Shown: in pieces, positions 22,074 through 31,841 of the stretch
Layout of the letters: every line of letters starts with the position of its first letter
How positions within the stretch are numbered: the first letter of the stretch is position 1
From: Paraburkholderia sp.
GTDB lineage: Bacteria; Pseudomonadota; Gammaproteobacteria; Burkholderiales; Burkholderiaceae
Reading direction: 5' to 3'
Assembly (NCBI RefSeq): GCF_026225065.1
Contig: NZ_JAMFSB010000289.1
Location: 1-64,000 of the forward strand
DNA length: 64,000 bases
Program-made: the position numbers and the translations under genes
Notes under the pieces: generated by a model
What the model saw: only the letters and a program-made list of their open reading frames with translations
What the model was told of the DNA's origin: nothing
Database searches by the model: none

Positions 22074-22122
22074 AGACTGAATCCAGCGAAGATCATCGGC
22101 GCTAGAGCGGCGACTGAAGACT
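22041..22122. repeat. Imperfect tandem duplication (38/37-bp units, 45-bp offset) spanning the globin stop codon
   Basis: GCGAAGATCATCGGGCGCTCGAGCGGCGACTGAAGACT (22041-22078) and GCGAAGATCATCGGCGCTAGAGCGGCGACTGAAGACT (22086-22122). Confidence 0.92.
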
Positions 22123-22182
22123 AGAGAGAACCGGCACCAGGCCCGAAAGCGAGCGACGCCAGCGGACGCGCCGCGAGACGCG

Positions 22183-22659
22183 TCATTCGGACTTCGTATT
22201 AACCGGGCCGCGGCCCCAGCGCGCAAGTGCGGCGTCATCGGTCACACGGGCGTCGACCCAGCGCTCGCCCTGATCGGTCTTTTCCTTCTTCCAGAAAGGC
22301 GCCTCGGTCTTCAGATAGTCCATCACAAATTCGCAAGACGCGAATGCATCGCCGCGATGCGCCGCGGTGGTCGCCACCAGCACGATCTGGTCGAGCGGAA
22401 CCAGCTTGCCCACCCGGTGGACGATCAGCACCTCGATACCCGGCCAGCGCCCGCGCGCCGCCTCGACGATCGCCGCCAGCGACTTTTCCGTCATGCCTGG
22501 ATAGTGCTCGAGCTCCATCGTTTCGACCGCGCTGCCGTCGTTCAGATCGCGCACTGTTCCGACGAAGCAGGCCACCGCGCCGATCTTCGGATTTTGCGCG
22601 CGCAAGGCGGCCACCTCGGTGCTGAGGTCGAAGTCTTCTGTCTGGACGCGAACCGTCAT
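22183..22659 (-). CDS. moaE: Molybdopterin synthase catalytic subunit MoaE
   Basis: VGTVRDLNDGSAVETMELEHYPGMTEKSL...HRVGKLVPLDQIVLVATTAAHRGDAF. Confidence 0.96.
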   Translation of the reverse strand: MTVRVQTEDFDLSTEVAALRAQNPKIGAVACFVGTVRDLNDGSAVETMELEHYPGMTEKSLAAIVEAARGRWPGIEVLIVHRVGKLVPLDQIVLVATTAAHRGDAFASCEFVMDYLKTEAPFWKKEKTDQGERWVDARVTDDAALARWGRGPVNTKSE

Positions 22660-22669
22660 CGCCTCTCCC

Positions 22670-22927
22670 TCAGCCGCCCGTCACGGGCGGAAAGAACGCT
22701 ACCTCGCAGCCCTCGGTAATCCGGGTGCCGGCGTCGGTCATCACGTGGTTGCAGGCCATGCGCAACGCGCGGCCCTCGGCGAGCGTGTCCGCCCAGATGC
22801 CACCGCGCACGCGCAACCACGCCCGCACGTCGCCTACCGTGGCAATGCCGTCGGGCACATCCACCGATTCGTCGGCGGTACCGAGCGCTTCGCGCACGCT
22901 GGCAAAATATTTCAGATCGATCTTCAT
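22670..22927 (-). CDS. moaD: Molybdopterin synthase sulfur carrier subunit MoaD
   Basis: MKIDLKYFASVREALG..., C-terminal EVAFFPPVTGG. Confidence 0.94.
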   Translation of the reverse strand: MKIDLKYFASVREALGTADESVDVPDGIATVGDVRAWLRVRGGIWADTLAEGRALRMACNHVMTDAGTRITEGCEVAFFPPVTGG

Positions 22928-22954
22928 CGGGGTCGCCGCCGGCCGGTGCCGGCG

Positions 22955-24205
22955 TCAGTTCAACAGTTCGGAAAAAGGAATGAAGTGCACGGTCTCGCCG
23001 GCGCTGATGACGTGATTGGGCGGATTGTCGATCAGGCCGTCGCCCCACACCGTGGAAGTCAGCACCGCCGAACTCTGGTTCGGGAACAGATCGAGGCCGC
23101 CCGCGGGGTTGATCCGCGCGCGCAGAAATTCGTTGCGCCGGTCGGCTTTGGACTGTGTAAAGTCGGCGCGCAGCGAAAGCGCCCGCGGCGTCACGACGCG
23201 CACGCCGGACAGACGCAGTACGAACGGCCGCACGAACAGCAGGAAGGTGACGAACGTCGATACTGGGTTGCCGGGCAAGCCGATGAAGAACGTCTCGCCC
23301 TGCACTCGCCGCACCGCGCCGAACGCCAACGGCTTGCCGGGCTTCATGGCGATCTGCCACATCGAGAGCCGCCCTTCCGCCTCGACAGCGGGCTTCACGT
23401 GGTCTTCCTCGCCGACAGAGACCCCGCCGCTGGTCAGAATCAGGTCGTGCCCCTGGGCCGCTTCGCGCAGGGTTGCCCGAGTCGCATCGAGCTGGTCGGG
23501 CACGATGCCGTAGTCGGTCACTTCGCAGCCGAGCTTTTCGAGCAGCCCGCGCAGCGTGTAGCGATTCGAGTTATAGATGGCGCCAGGTTTGAGCGGCTCG
23601 CCAGGCATGGTCAGTTCGTCGCCGGTGAAGAACACCGCGACCTTGACGCGTCGCATCACGGAAAGCTCCGCACAGCCGACCGATGCGGCCAGTCCCAAGG
23701 CCTGCGGGGTCAGACGCGTACCGGCTGGCAGGATCACCGAACCGCTGCGGATGTCCGCACCCTGCGCCGTGATCCATTCGCCCACCTTCGGCAGATGGAG
23801 GATCGTCACCGTGTCGCCCGCAGCTTCGGTCTGCTCCTGGATGACGATCGCATCGGCACCGGGCGGCACCGTTGCGCCGGTGAAAATGCGCGCCGCCGTG
23901 CCGGCCGCAAGCGGCTGCGGCGAGTGACCCGCCGGAATGCGCTGCGAGACCGGCAGACGGCGCTCGCCCTGGGTCAGATCGGCGATGCGCACCGCGTAAC
24001 CGTCCATCGCGCTGGTGTTCATCGGCGGCACGTCGAGTGGCGAAACCACGTCGGCGGCGAGCACGCGGTTTAGCGCATCGAACGTCGGCAGCGTTTCTGC
24101 GCCGGCAACGGCGCTAGCGGCGCCCAGCAGCGTCGCGAGGGCGTCGGAGGTGGACAGCATCGGGGCGCGAGGCGCGGAGAACGTGGGAGAGGTGGGCGTG
24201 GACAT
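22955..24205 (-). CDS. moeA: Molybdopterin molybdenumtransferase MoeA
   Basis: MNTSAMDGYAVR, ILTSGGVSVGEEDHVKPAVE, GLPGNPVSTFVTF; internal ATG at 24205. Confidence 0.96.
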   Translation of the reverse strand: MSTPTSPTFSAPRAPMLSTSDALATLLGAASAVAGAETLPTFDALNRVLAADVVSPLDVPPMNTSAMDGYAVRIADLTQGERRLPVSQRIPAGHSPQPLAAGTAARIFTGATVPPGADAIVIQEQTEAAGDTVTILHLPKVGEWITAQGADIRSGSVILPAGTRLTPQALGLAASVGCAELSVMRRVKVAVFFTGDELTMPGEPLKPGAIYNSNRYTLRGLLEKLGCEVTDYGIVPDQLDATRATLREAAQGHDLILTSGGVSVGEEDHVKPAVEAEGRLSMWQIAMKPGKPLAFGAVRRVQGETFFIGLPGNPVSTFVTFLLFVRPFVLRLSGVRVVTPRALSLRADFTQSKADRRNEFLRARINPAGGLDLFPNQSSAVLTSTVWGDGLIDNPPNHVISAGETVHFIPFSELLN

Positions 24206-24350
24206 CGAGGGGAAGGCGCGCAGAACCGAAAGGAATATTGTAGCGGTCTGCGGGAACCGACGGGGAGACAACAGTGCGTCATAACATGGCGCACTGCAGG
24301 TGGGCCGCGTGGCCCCAAAGCACCCCACAAGCCCCACCCCAAAGCGCCCC

Positions 24351-25802
24351 TCAGACGCCCGTATGCGCGACCACAAAGTCCTTCACGCGCTGCACATCCG
24401 CCGGCAGCACTTCAAAACGCTGCGGCAGCGATTCGAGCCCCGAAAATGCCGCCGGCCGCTCCGGCTCGCGCAGCAGCGCTTCGCGGATCGTCTCGCCGAA
24501 CTTGATCGGTTGTGCCGTCTCCAGCACGATCATCGGGATGCCCGGCTGCAGATGCTCGCGCGCCACCTTCAGGCCATCGGCCGTATGGGTGTCGATCATC
24601 GTGTCGTAGCGTTCGAACACATCGCGGATCGCCTCCACGCGGTCCGCATGGCTGCTGCGGCCCGACACGAAGCCGAACTCCTGCACCCGCGCGAAATCGC
24701 CGCTCGCCGCCAGATCGAAACCGCCCTTCTCTTCGACGTCACGGAAGAGTTGCAGCACGCGCGCCGGATCGCGCCCCAGCAGGTCGAACACGAAGCGCTC
24801 GAAATTCGACGCCTTCGAGATGTCCATACTCGGGCTGCTGGTGTGATACGTTTCGGCCGCCTTGCGCACGCGGTAGATGCCGGTACGGAAGAACTCGTCG
24901 AGGACGTCGTTCTCGTTGGTCGCGACCACCAGCTTCTCAATGGGCAAGCCCATCATCCGCGCGATATGGCCAGCGCAGACGTTGCCGAAATTGCCCGACG
25001 GCACAGTGAACGAAACCCGCTCGTCGTTCGACTTCGTCGCGGCGAAATAGCCCTTGAAGTAGTACACGACCTGAGCCACCACACGCGCCCAGTTGATCGA
25101 ATTGACCGTGCCGATCTTGTACTTCGCCTTGAACGCGTGATCGTTCGAGACGGCCTTGACGATGTCCTGGCAGTCGTCGAAATTGCCTTCCACGGCGAGG
25201 TTGAAAATGTTCGGGTCCTGCAGGCTGTACATCTGCGCCGTCTGGAACGCGCTCATCTTCTGATGCGGCGACAACATGAAGACGCGGATGCCCTTCTTGC
25301 CGCGCATCGCGTATTCCGCGGCGCTGCCGGTGTCACCGGAAGTGGCGCCGAGGATGTTCAGCGTCTCGCCATGCTTTTCCAGCGCGTATTCGAACAGGTT
25401 TCCGATCAACTGCATCGCCATGTCCTTGAACGCCAGCGTCGGACCGTTGGAGAGCTCCAGCAGCGACAGCGGCGCGCCGTTCTCGACGCCCAGCGTTTTC
25501 AGCGGCGTGATCTGTGCAGCGCCTTCATCGTCGCGCACATTGCAGTACGTCGCGGCCGTGTAAGTACGGCGCGTGAGCGTGCGTAGATCGTCAGCGGGAA
25601 TGTCGTCGCTGAATTTCGACAGGATCTCGAACGCGAGATCCGCATACGGCAGCGATCGCCAGCGAGCGAGTTCATCGGCCGAGACCCGCGGATATTCCGC
25701 AGGCAAGTACAGGCCGCCATCCTTGGCAAGACCGCCCAGCAGGATCTCGGAAAACGTGTGGCGCTCGCCGGCTCCGGCGCCGCGCGTGGAAAGGTAGTTC
25801 AT
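24351..25802 (-). CDS. thrC: Threonine synthase
   Basis: MNYLSTRGAGAGERHTFSEILLGGLAKDGGLYLPAEYPR; LGATSGDTGSAAEYAMRG. Confidence 0.97.
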   Translation of the reverse strand: MNYLSTRGAGAGERHTFSEILLGGLAKDGGLYLPAEYPRVSADELARWRSLPYADLAFEILSKFSDDIPADDLRTLTRRTYTAATYCNVRDDEGAAQITPLKTLGVENGAPLSLLELSNGPTLAFKDMAMQLIGNLFEYALEKHGETLNILGATSGDTGSAAEYAMRGKKGIRVFMLSPHQKMSAFQTAQMYSLQDPNIFNLAVEGNFDDCQDIVKAVSNDHAFKAKYKIGTVNSINWARVVAQVVYYFKGYFAATKSNDERVSFTVPSGNFGNVCAGHIARMMGLPIEKLVVATNENDVLDEFFRTGIYRVRKAAETYHTSSPSMDISKASNFERFVFDLLGRDPARVLQLFRDVEEKGGFDLAASGDFARVQEFGFVSGRSSHADRVEAIRDVFERYDTMIDTHTADGLKVAREHLQPGIPMIVLETAQPIKFGETIREALLREPERPAAFSGLESLPQRFEVLPADVQRVKDFVVAHTGV

Positions 25803-25815
25803 ATCAGTCTCTGGC

Positions 25816-27147
25816 CTAGTTCAGCGCTTCCATGCGCAGCTTGGTCACCCGCGACACAACGGTCGTCAGCGCCTCGATGTTCCTGATCGCCGCGTTGACG
25901 TGCTTTTCAACCGTTTCGTGCGTGATCAGGATGATGTCGGTCTCGCCCTTGCCGTTGGCGTCGACCTGCTCCGATTCCTTCTGCAGCAGCGCGTCGATCG
26001 AGATGCCCGTGTCCGCGAGGATGCGCGTGATATCGGCGAGCACGCCAGTCACGTCCGCCACCCGCAGACGCAGGTAATAGCTGCTCGTCACTTCGTCGAT
26101 CGGCAGGATCGGCGTGTTCGACAGGCTGTCCGGCTGGAACGCCAGGTGCGGCACGCGATGCTCCGGGTCCGCTGTATGCAGACGTGTCACGTCCACCAGA
26201 TCCGCGACCACGGCCGATGCCGTCGGTTCGGCGCCAGCGCCCTTACCGTAGTACAGCGTGGTGCCGACCGCGTCGCCATGCACGACCACCGCGTTCATCG
26301 CGCCTTCCACATTCGCCAGCAGGCGTTTCTCGGGAATCAGCGTCGGATGCACGCGCAGTTCGATGCCCTTATCGGTGCGGCGCGCGATGCCCAAGAGCTT
26401 GATACGGTAGCCCAGGCTTTCGGCATAGCCGATGTCCTCGCGGGTCAGCCTGGAGATGCCTTAGACGTAGGCCTTGTCGAACTGCATCGGGATGCCGAAG
26501 GCGATCGCGCTCATGATGGTGGCCTTGTGCGCGGCGTCGACGCCTTCGATGTCAAAGGTCGGATCGGTTTCGGCGTAGCCCAGTTCCTGCGCGGCCTTCA
26601 GCGCGGTCGCGAAGTCGAGCCCGCGGTCGCGCATCTCGGACAGGATGTAGTTCGTCGTGCCGTTGATGATGCCGGCGATGTACTGGATCCGGTTCGCCGT
26701 CAGCCCTTCGCGCAGCGCCTTGATGATCGGAATGCCGCCGGCCACGGCCGCTTCGAACGCCACCATCACGCCGTTGGCATGCGCAGCTTCGAAGATCTCG
26801 GTGCCGTGCACGGCGAGCAGCGCCTTGTTGGCCGTCACCACATGCTTGCGGTTGGCGATGGCGCGCAGCACCAGCTCGCGCGCAATGCCCGTGCCGCCGA
26901 TCATTTCCGCGACGATGTCGATGGACGGATCGTCGACCACTGCGGAGAAGTTATCGGTGATCTCAACCGTGCCAGCTTCGGTGCCGAGCGCCGCCGTGGC
27001 CTTGGCCGGATTGCGCACGGCAATGCGCGCAATCTCGATGCCCCGCCCGGCGCGTCGTTTGATTTCTTCCTGGTTGCGGCGCAGTACCGTGAAGGTGCCG
27101 CTGCCTACCGTGCCGAAGCCCAGCAGTCCAACTTTGATCGGTTCCAT
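25816..27147 (-). pseudogene. hom: Homoserine dehydrogenase with single in-frame nonsense codon (TAA at 26461-26463)
   Basis: N-part MEPIKVGLLGFGTVGSGTFTVL...MQFDKAYV, stop, then GISRLTREDIGYAESLGYRIKLLGIARRTDKGIELRVHPTLIPEKRLLANVEG... in the same frame through the ACT domain; full span 1332 nt. Confidence 0.93.
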
Positions 27148-27233
27148 GCAGCGTGTGTTTTCGAGTAAGGATTAAGGGAAACGGTTGTCCGGGTCTGTTG
27201 CGCCGTGAAGTGCCGCGGTTCGTGGCCGGCGCG

Positions 27234-28472
27234 TTAAACCGTGTGACGTTTGCGGTAGCTGTCGAGGAAGCGGGCGATCCGGTTGATCGAATCCGCCAGG
27301 TCGTCGACATTCGGCAAAAACACGACACGGAAGTGGTCCGGGGTCTTCCAGTTGAAGCCCGTACCCTGCACGAGCAGCACCCGTTCGGCCAGCAGCAGCT
27401 CGAGGATGAACTGCTGGTCGTCTTCGATCGGATACATCTTCGGGTCGAGGCGCGGAAACATATACAGCGCCGCATCCGGCTTCACGCAGCTCACGCCGGG
27501 AATCGCCGTCAGCATGTCATACGCGAGTTGACGCTGTTTGTACAGACGGCCACTCGGCACGATCAGGTCGTTGATGCTCTGGTAGCCGCCAAGCGCGGTC
27601 TGGATCGCATACTGGCCGGGCACGTTCGGGCACAGGCGCATCGACGCGAGAATGCCGAGGCCCTCGAAATAATCTTTGGCATGACGGCGGTTGTCGCCGG
27701 CCAGACCCGAGATAAACATCCAGCCGGCGCGGTAGCCGCACGAACGATAGCTCTTCGAGAGGCTGTTGAAAGTCACCGTCAGCACGTCTTCGGAAAGCGC
27801 CGCCATCGACGTGTGCTGCTTGCCGTCATAGACGATCTTGTCGTAGACCTCGTCGGCAAAGATTACGAGACCGTGCTTGCGGGCAATCTCGATCAGACCG
27901 AGCAGCAGTTCGTCCGAGTACAGCGCGCCGGTCGGGTTGTTCGGGTTGATGACGACGAGCGCGCGCGTGTTGGGCGTAATCCTGGCGCGGATATCGTCCA
28001 GATCGGGCATCCAGCCGTTCGATTCGTCGCAGATGTAATGCACCGGCGTGCCGCCCGACAGGCTGACGCCCGCGGTCCACAACGGATAGTCGGGCGCTGG
28101 CAGCAGCACTTCGTCGCCGTCATTCAGCAGCCCCTGCATGGCCATCACGATCAGCTCCGACGCGCCGTTGCCGATGTAGATATCGTCCAGCTCGACGCCA
28201 TGCACGCCCTTTTGCTGGGTGTAATGCATGATCGCCTTGCGTGCGGCAAACACACCTTTCGAGTCGGAATAGCCTGACGAGCCCGGCAGATTCAGGATCA
28301 TGTCCTGGATTATTTCGTCGGGCGCATCGAAACCGAACGGCGCGAGATTGCCGATGTTCAGCTTGATGATGCGGTGGCCTTCTTCTTCGAGCCGTTTTGC
28401 ATGTTCGAGGACGGGCCCGCGGATGTCGTAGCAGACGTTCAACAGCTTGTTGGATTTAAGAATCGGTTTCAC
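27234..28472 (-). CDS. PLP-dependent aminotransferase, alanine aminotransferase (AlaA/AlaC)-like
   Basis: KPILKSNKLLNVCYDIRGPVLEHAKRLEEEGHRIIKLNIGNLAPFGFDAPDEI; GTG at 28472 likely start, ORF open to 28532. Confidence 0.9.
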   Translation of the reverse strand: MKPILKSNKLLNVCYDIRGPVLEHAKRLEEEGHRIIKLNIGNLAPFGFDAPDEIIQDMILNLPGSSGYSDSKGVFAARKAIMHYTQQKGVHGVELDDIYIGNGASELIVMAMQGLLNDGDEVLLPAPDYPLWTAGVSLSGGTPVHYICDESNGWMPDLDDIRARITPNTRALVVINPNNPTGALYSDELLLGLIEIARKHGLVIFADEVYDKIVYDGKQHTSMAALSEDVLTVTFNSLSKSYRSCGYRAGWMFISGLAGDNRRHAKDYFEGLGILASMRLCPNVPGQYAIQTALGGYQSINDLIVPSGRLYKQRQLAYDMLTAIPGVSCVKPDAALYMFPRLDPKMYPIEDDQQFILELLLAERVLLVQGTGFNWKTPDHFRVVFLPNVDDLADSINRIARFLDSYRKRHTV

Positions 28473-28930
28473 GGCGGGCACTTCATCCTGGGTAATTAAC
28501 GGGCCTCGCGGGCCTGTCGGGGTGGCCCGCAATACACGGGCTGTGGGCTATCGGGCGTCTGAATGCGAAGCGGCGATTCTTGCGCGCTCCCGCGGACTTG
28601 TCTGATTGGCGCCTGCGGCGGGTTGCGCCGGGTGCTTAGGGAACCATCGACACCCTCGAAGGATCACTCAGCGAACCTTAAGAGAGCGTCTGATAAGCTG
28701 TTTGACCAAGCCTGACCCGGCACGTCGACCGGGGTCCAGCAGCTGCTTCGGGCGCGGCTTATGGCGGCACGCGAAGCGGGGGGCGCCGCTGGGCGGCTAA
28801 AAAGTTATAATTTAGCGGATTTTGGCCGACTTCCGCAATGCACCAAGTGCATGCAGAAGCCCTTTCGGCCCCTTCGTGTCCATTGCGCGACGCTTTTTTG
28901 CCGCGGAACGAACGACTTCGGAAAACCAAT

Positions 28931-29305
28931 TTGAAATTACACCAGGATTCGAGCGGCGCCCTGAACACCGTGACCGGTTACGGCGCCGGCTATGTCGAAA
29001 TCAACCTCGAGCGCCATGTGGGCAGCATCCTCGTGATGCCGGAAAGCCCCGTCATCGCCTGGCCGGTGGCTTCTTTCGAGGCCCAGAGCCCGGAACATTT
29101 CGCCATGCTGATCGAGCCGGCGCCCGAAGTGGTGATCTTCGGCAGCGGCGAACGGCTGCGTTTTCCCCATCCGCGGCTGACCGCTGCGCTCGCGGCACAC
29201 CGGATCGGCGTCGAGACGATGGACTTCAAGGCCGCCTGCCGCACCTACAACATTCTGATGGCCGAGGGCCGCAAGGTCGCGGCCGCCTTGCTGATCGAAG
29301 CCTAG
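28931..29305 (+). CDS. Mth938-like domain (DUF498) protein
   Basis: GAGYVEINLERHVGSILVMPESPVIAWPV...EVVIFGSGERLRFPHPRLTAAL...GVETMDFKAACRTYNILMAEGRKVAAALLIE; probable TTG start. Confidence 0.82.
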   Translation: MKLHQDSSGALNTVTGYGAGYVEINLERHVGSILVMPESPVIAWPVASFEAQSPEHFAMLIEPAPEVVIFGSGERLRFPHPRLTAALAAHRIGVETMDFKAACRTYNILMAEGRKVAAALLIEA

Positions 29306-29473
29306 CCGGCGCGGCGCACCCCAGGCCGTGGCCGTCGTGATCGTCAACTGCGCGTCACTTGCGCATGAACTGCGCGACAGCTGTCGGCGGCCAGCCCTGC
29401 GCACCCCGGCGTCTCCCCTAACAATACCGAAACGCCGCCCATGCGGCATCGCAAAAGAACAGGCTGATCATCC

Positions 29474-31225
29474 ATGAACGATATGCCGTCCCGGCTACCG
29501 CTCAAGCGCACCACTATCCTGCTGCTGGTGCTGGCACTTGCCCTCATCTGGTTCGTGCCGCTCGGCTGGCGCCACCTGCTGCCGAGCGACGAAGGCCGCT
29601 ACGCCGAAATGGCGCGCGAGATGTTCCTGACCGGCGACTGGATCACGCCGCGTTACAACGGCTACAAGTACTTCGAGAAGCCGCCGCTGCAAACCTGGGC
29701 GAATGCGCTGACGTTCGCGTGGTTCGGCATCGGCGAATGGCAGGCGCGGTTTTATACGGCCTTGACCGGCTTCGCGGGCGTCCTGCTGATCGGTTTCACC
29801 GGCGCGCGCGTCTTCAATGCCGCCACCGGCGTGTTCGCGGCCATCGTGCTCGCGACCTCGCCGTACTGGAACCTGATGGGCCACTTCAACACGCTGGACA
29901 TGGGCCTGTCGTTCTGGATGGAGCTAACCCTCTGCGCGCTGCTGCTCGCGCAGCGCCCCAACCTGCCCACCGGCCAGGTGCGGCTGTGGATGTGGATCTG
30001 CTGGGCGTCGATGGCGCTCTCGGTGCTCTCGAAGGGCCTCGTCGGCGTGATCCTGCCGGGCGCGGTGCTGGTGCTGTACACGCTGATCGCCCGCGACTGG
30101 GCCGTCTGGAAGCGCCTGCATCTGATCGGCGGCCTGATCCTGTTCTTCGCGATCGTCACGCCGTGGTTCGTGCTGGTGCAGCAACGCAATCCTGAATTCC
30201 TGAACTTCTTCTTCATCGTCCAGCAGTTCAAGCGCTATCTGACGCCCGAGCAGAACCGCCCTGGTGCGTTCTATTACTTCGTGCCGGTGATCCTGGTGGG
30301 TTTCCTGCCCTGGCTCTCCGTGAGCGTGCAGAGCATCCGCCACGCGCTGCGCCTGCCGCGCCAGCCGAACGGCTTCTCGCCGGTCGCCATGCTGCTGGTG
30401 TGGACGGTATTCATCTTCCTGTTCTTCAGCGCGTCGCATTCGAAGCTGCTGTCCTACACGCTGCCGATCGCCCCGGCGCTCGCGCTCGTGATCGGCATGT
30501 ACCTGCCGCTGGTGAGCCCGGCCATGCTGCGCCGCCATCTGGCCGGCTACGCGGTGTTTCTGGTGATCGCTGCCGTCGGCGCGCTATTCATGAGCCGCCT
30601 CGGCGACGACCGCAACCCGACCGAGCTGTACATCGCCTACCGCGTCTGGGTGCTGGCCGCTCTCGGCGTCGCGTTTGCCCTGACGCTCGCCGCGCTGTGG
30701 CTGAACCGCCACAGCCGCGCCGGCATTCTCGGCGCCACGGCAACGTTCGGCGCGGCGTGGCTGCTGATGGGCACCATTGCCGGCACCGGGCATGACGTGT
30801 TCGGGCGTCTCAGCTCGGGCGCTCCGCTTGCCCCCGCCATCAAGGCTGCCATCGCCAGGCTGCCGCCCGATACGCCGTTCTACTCGGTCGGCGTGCTCGA
30901 TCACACCTTGCCGTTCTATGTCGACCACACGATGATCATGGTCGAACATCCGGATGAACTGGCGTTCGGCGTGTCCGTCGAACCGCAGAAGTGGGTCCCG
31001 ACGGTCGACGAGTGGATCAAGCGCTGGGACGCGGACCGCTACGCCCTCGCGCTGATTCCGCCGGACCGTTACCAGAAGCTGCTGGCCCAGCATGTGCCGA
31101 TGCAGGTCGTCGCCAGCGACCCGCGCCGCGTGATCGTCGAAAAGCCCGTGGCCGGCGACGTGGGCAACGCCAGCGCCGCAGCGCCCGGCGCGGCGACCCC
31201 CGCTCTAGCAAACCCGCAGCAATGA
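29474..31225 (+). CDS. arnT: 4-amino-4-deoxy-L-arabinose lipid A transferase
   Basis: LPSDEGRYAEMAREMFLTGDWITPRYNGYKYFEKPPLQTW; located in arn cluster. Confidence 0.93.
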   Translation: MNDMPSRLPLKRTTILLLVLALALIWFVPLGWRHLLPSDEGRYAEMAREMFLTGDWITPRYNGYKYFEKPPLQTWANALTFAWFGIGEWQARFYTALTGFAGVLLIGFTGARVFNAATGVFAAIVLATSPYWNLMGHFNTLDMGLSFWMELTLCALLLAQRPNLPTGQVRLWMWICWASMALSVLSKGLVGVILPGAVLVLYTLIARDWAVWKRLHLIGGLILFFAIVTPWFVLVQQRNPEFLNFFFIVQQFKRYLTPEQNRPGAFYYFVPVILVGFLPWLSVSVQSIRHALRLPRQPNGFSPVAMLLVWTVFIFLFFSASHSKLLSYTLPIAPALALVIGMYLPLVSPAMLRRHLAGYAVFLVIAAVGALFMSRLGDDRNPTELYIAYRVWVLAALGVAFALTLAALWLNRHSRAGILGATATFGAAWLLMGTIAGTGHDVFGRLSSGAPLAPAIKAAIARLPPDTPFYSVGVLDHTLPFYVDHTMIMVEHPDELAFGVSVEPQKWVPTVDEWIKRWDADRYALALIPPDRYQKLLAQHVPMQVVASDPRRVIVEKPVAGDVGNASAAAPGAATPALANPQQ

Positions 31226-31249
31226 CCCCATATCAGGACCTGAACCCTT

Positions 31250-31622
31250 GATGAACCCGATTTCGCTCTTTTGCATTCTTGCAGGCGTCACGCTGAATGC
31301 CTGCGCCCAGCTCCTGCTTAAGGCCGGCACGAATGCCGTTGGACACTTCGAATTCACCCGTGCGAACATCCTGCCCATTGGCTTCAAGCTGGCGACCCAG
31401 TTGCCGATCATCGGCGGGCTCGGTTGCTATGTGATCAGCGTCGCGGTGTGGGTGGTCGGACTGTCGCGAGTGGATGTGTCGATCGCCTATCCGATGCTCT
31501 CGCTCGGGTACGTCGTCAACGCCTTCGCCGCCTGGTATCTGTTCGGCGAGGTGCTGTCGGTTCAGCGGCTCGTCGGTATCGGCATCATTCTGATTGGCGT
31601 CGTCGTACTGGCGCGAAGCTAG
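31250..31622 (+). CDS. SMR/EamA-type small flippase subunit, ArnE/ArnF-like
   Basis: ~124 aa, four predicted TMs, between arnT and arnB; ...SRVDVSIAYPMLSLGYVVNAFAAWYLFGEVLSVQRLVGIGIILIGVV. Confidence 0.85.
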
Positions 31623-31841
31623 GCGCCGTCGGACTTTGGCCCGGTGTGAGCCGGTTTTTGCCAGTTGCCGCAAGCAGTTTGTTACCGTTGAGGGCCGGCG
31701 TGGCAAGCGGGGATGTAAGAGGTGGTAAGCACCCCGCGCAGGCGGCGTTATACCCGCTGACCGCGCCCCGGATTGCCGAAGTATCCTTGCCGGACGTCGT
31801 TGTTGTTGGTTGCCGCCCTATTTCTATCGAGCGAAGCATTC

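Noticed and set aside
22619-24073. 484-aa plus-strand ORF
   Set aside because: Antisense to moaD/moeA, which are unambiguous
24300-25586. 428-aa plus-strand ORF
   Set aside because: Antisense to thrC
26395-26460. Considered hom as two independent genes or a frameshift
   Set aside because: The frame is identical on both sides of the TAA and the intervening 22 codons encode expected Hom sequence, so it is a single nonsense codon and not a frameshift or gene boundary
25900-27168. 422-aa plus-strand ORF opposite hom
   Set aside because: Antisense shadow frame; the minus strand encodes recognisable homoserine dehydrogenase despite the stop
28560-28830. Possible small RNA in the gap between the aminotransferase and Mth938-like genes
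   Set aside because: There is a TATAAT-like element near 28805 consistent with the promoter of the downstream gene, but no convincing structured RNA plus terminator
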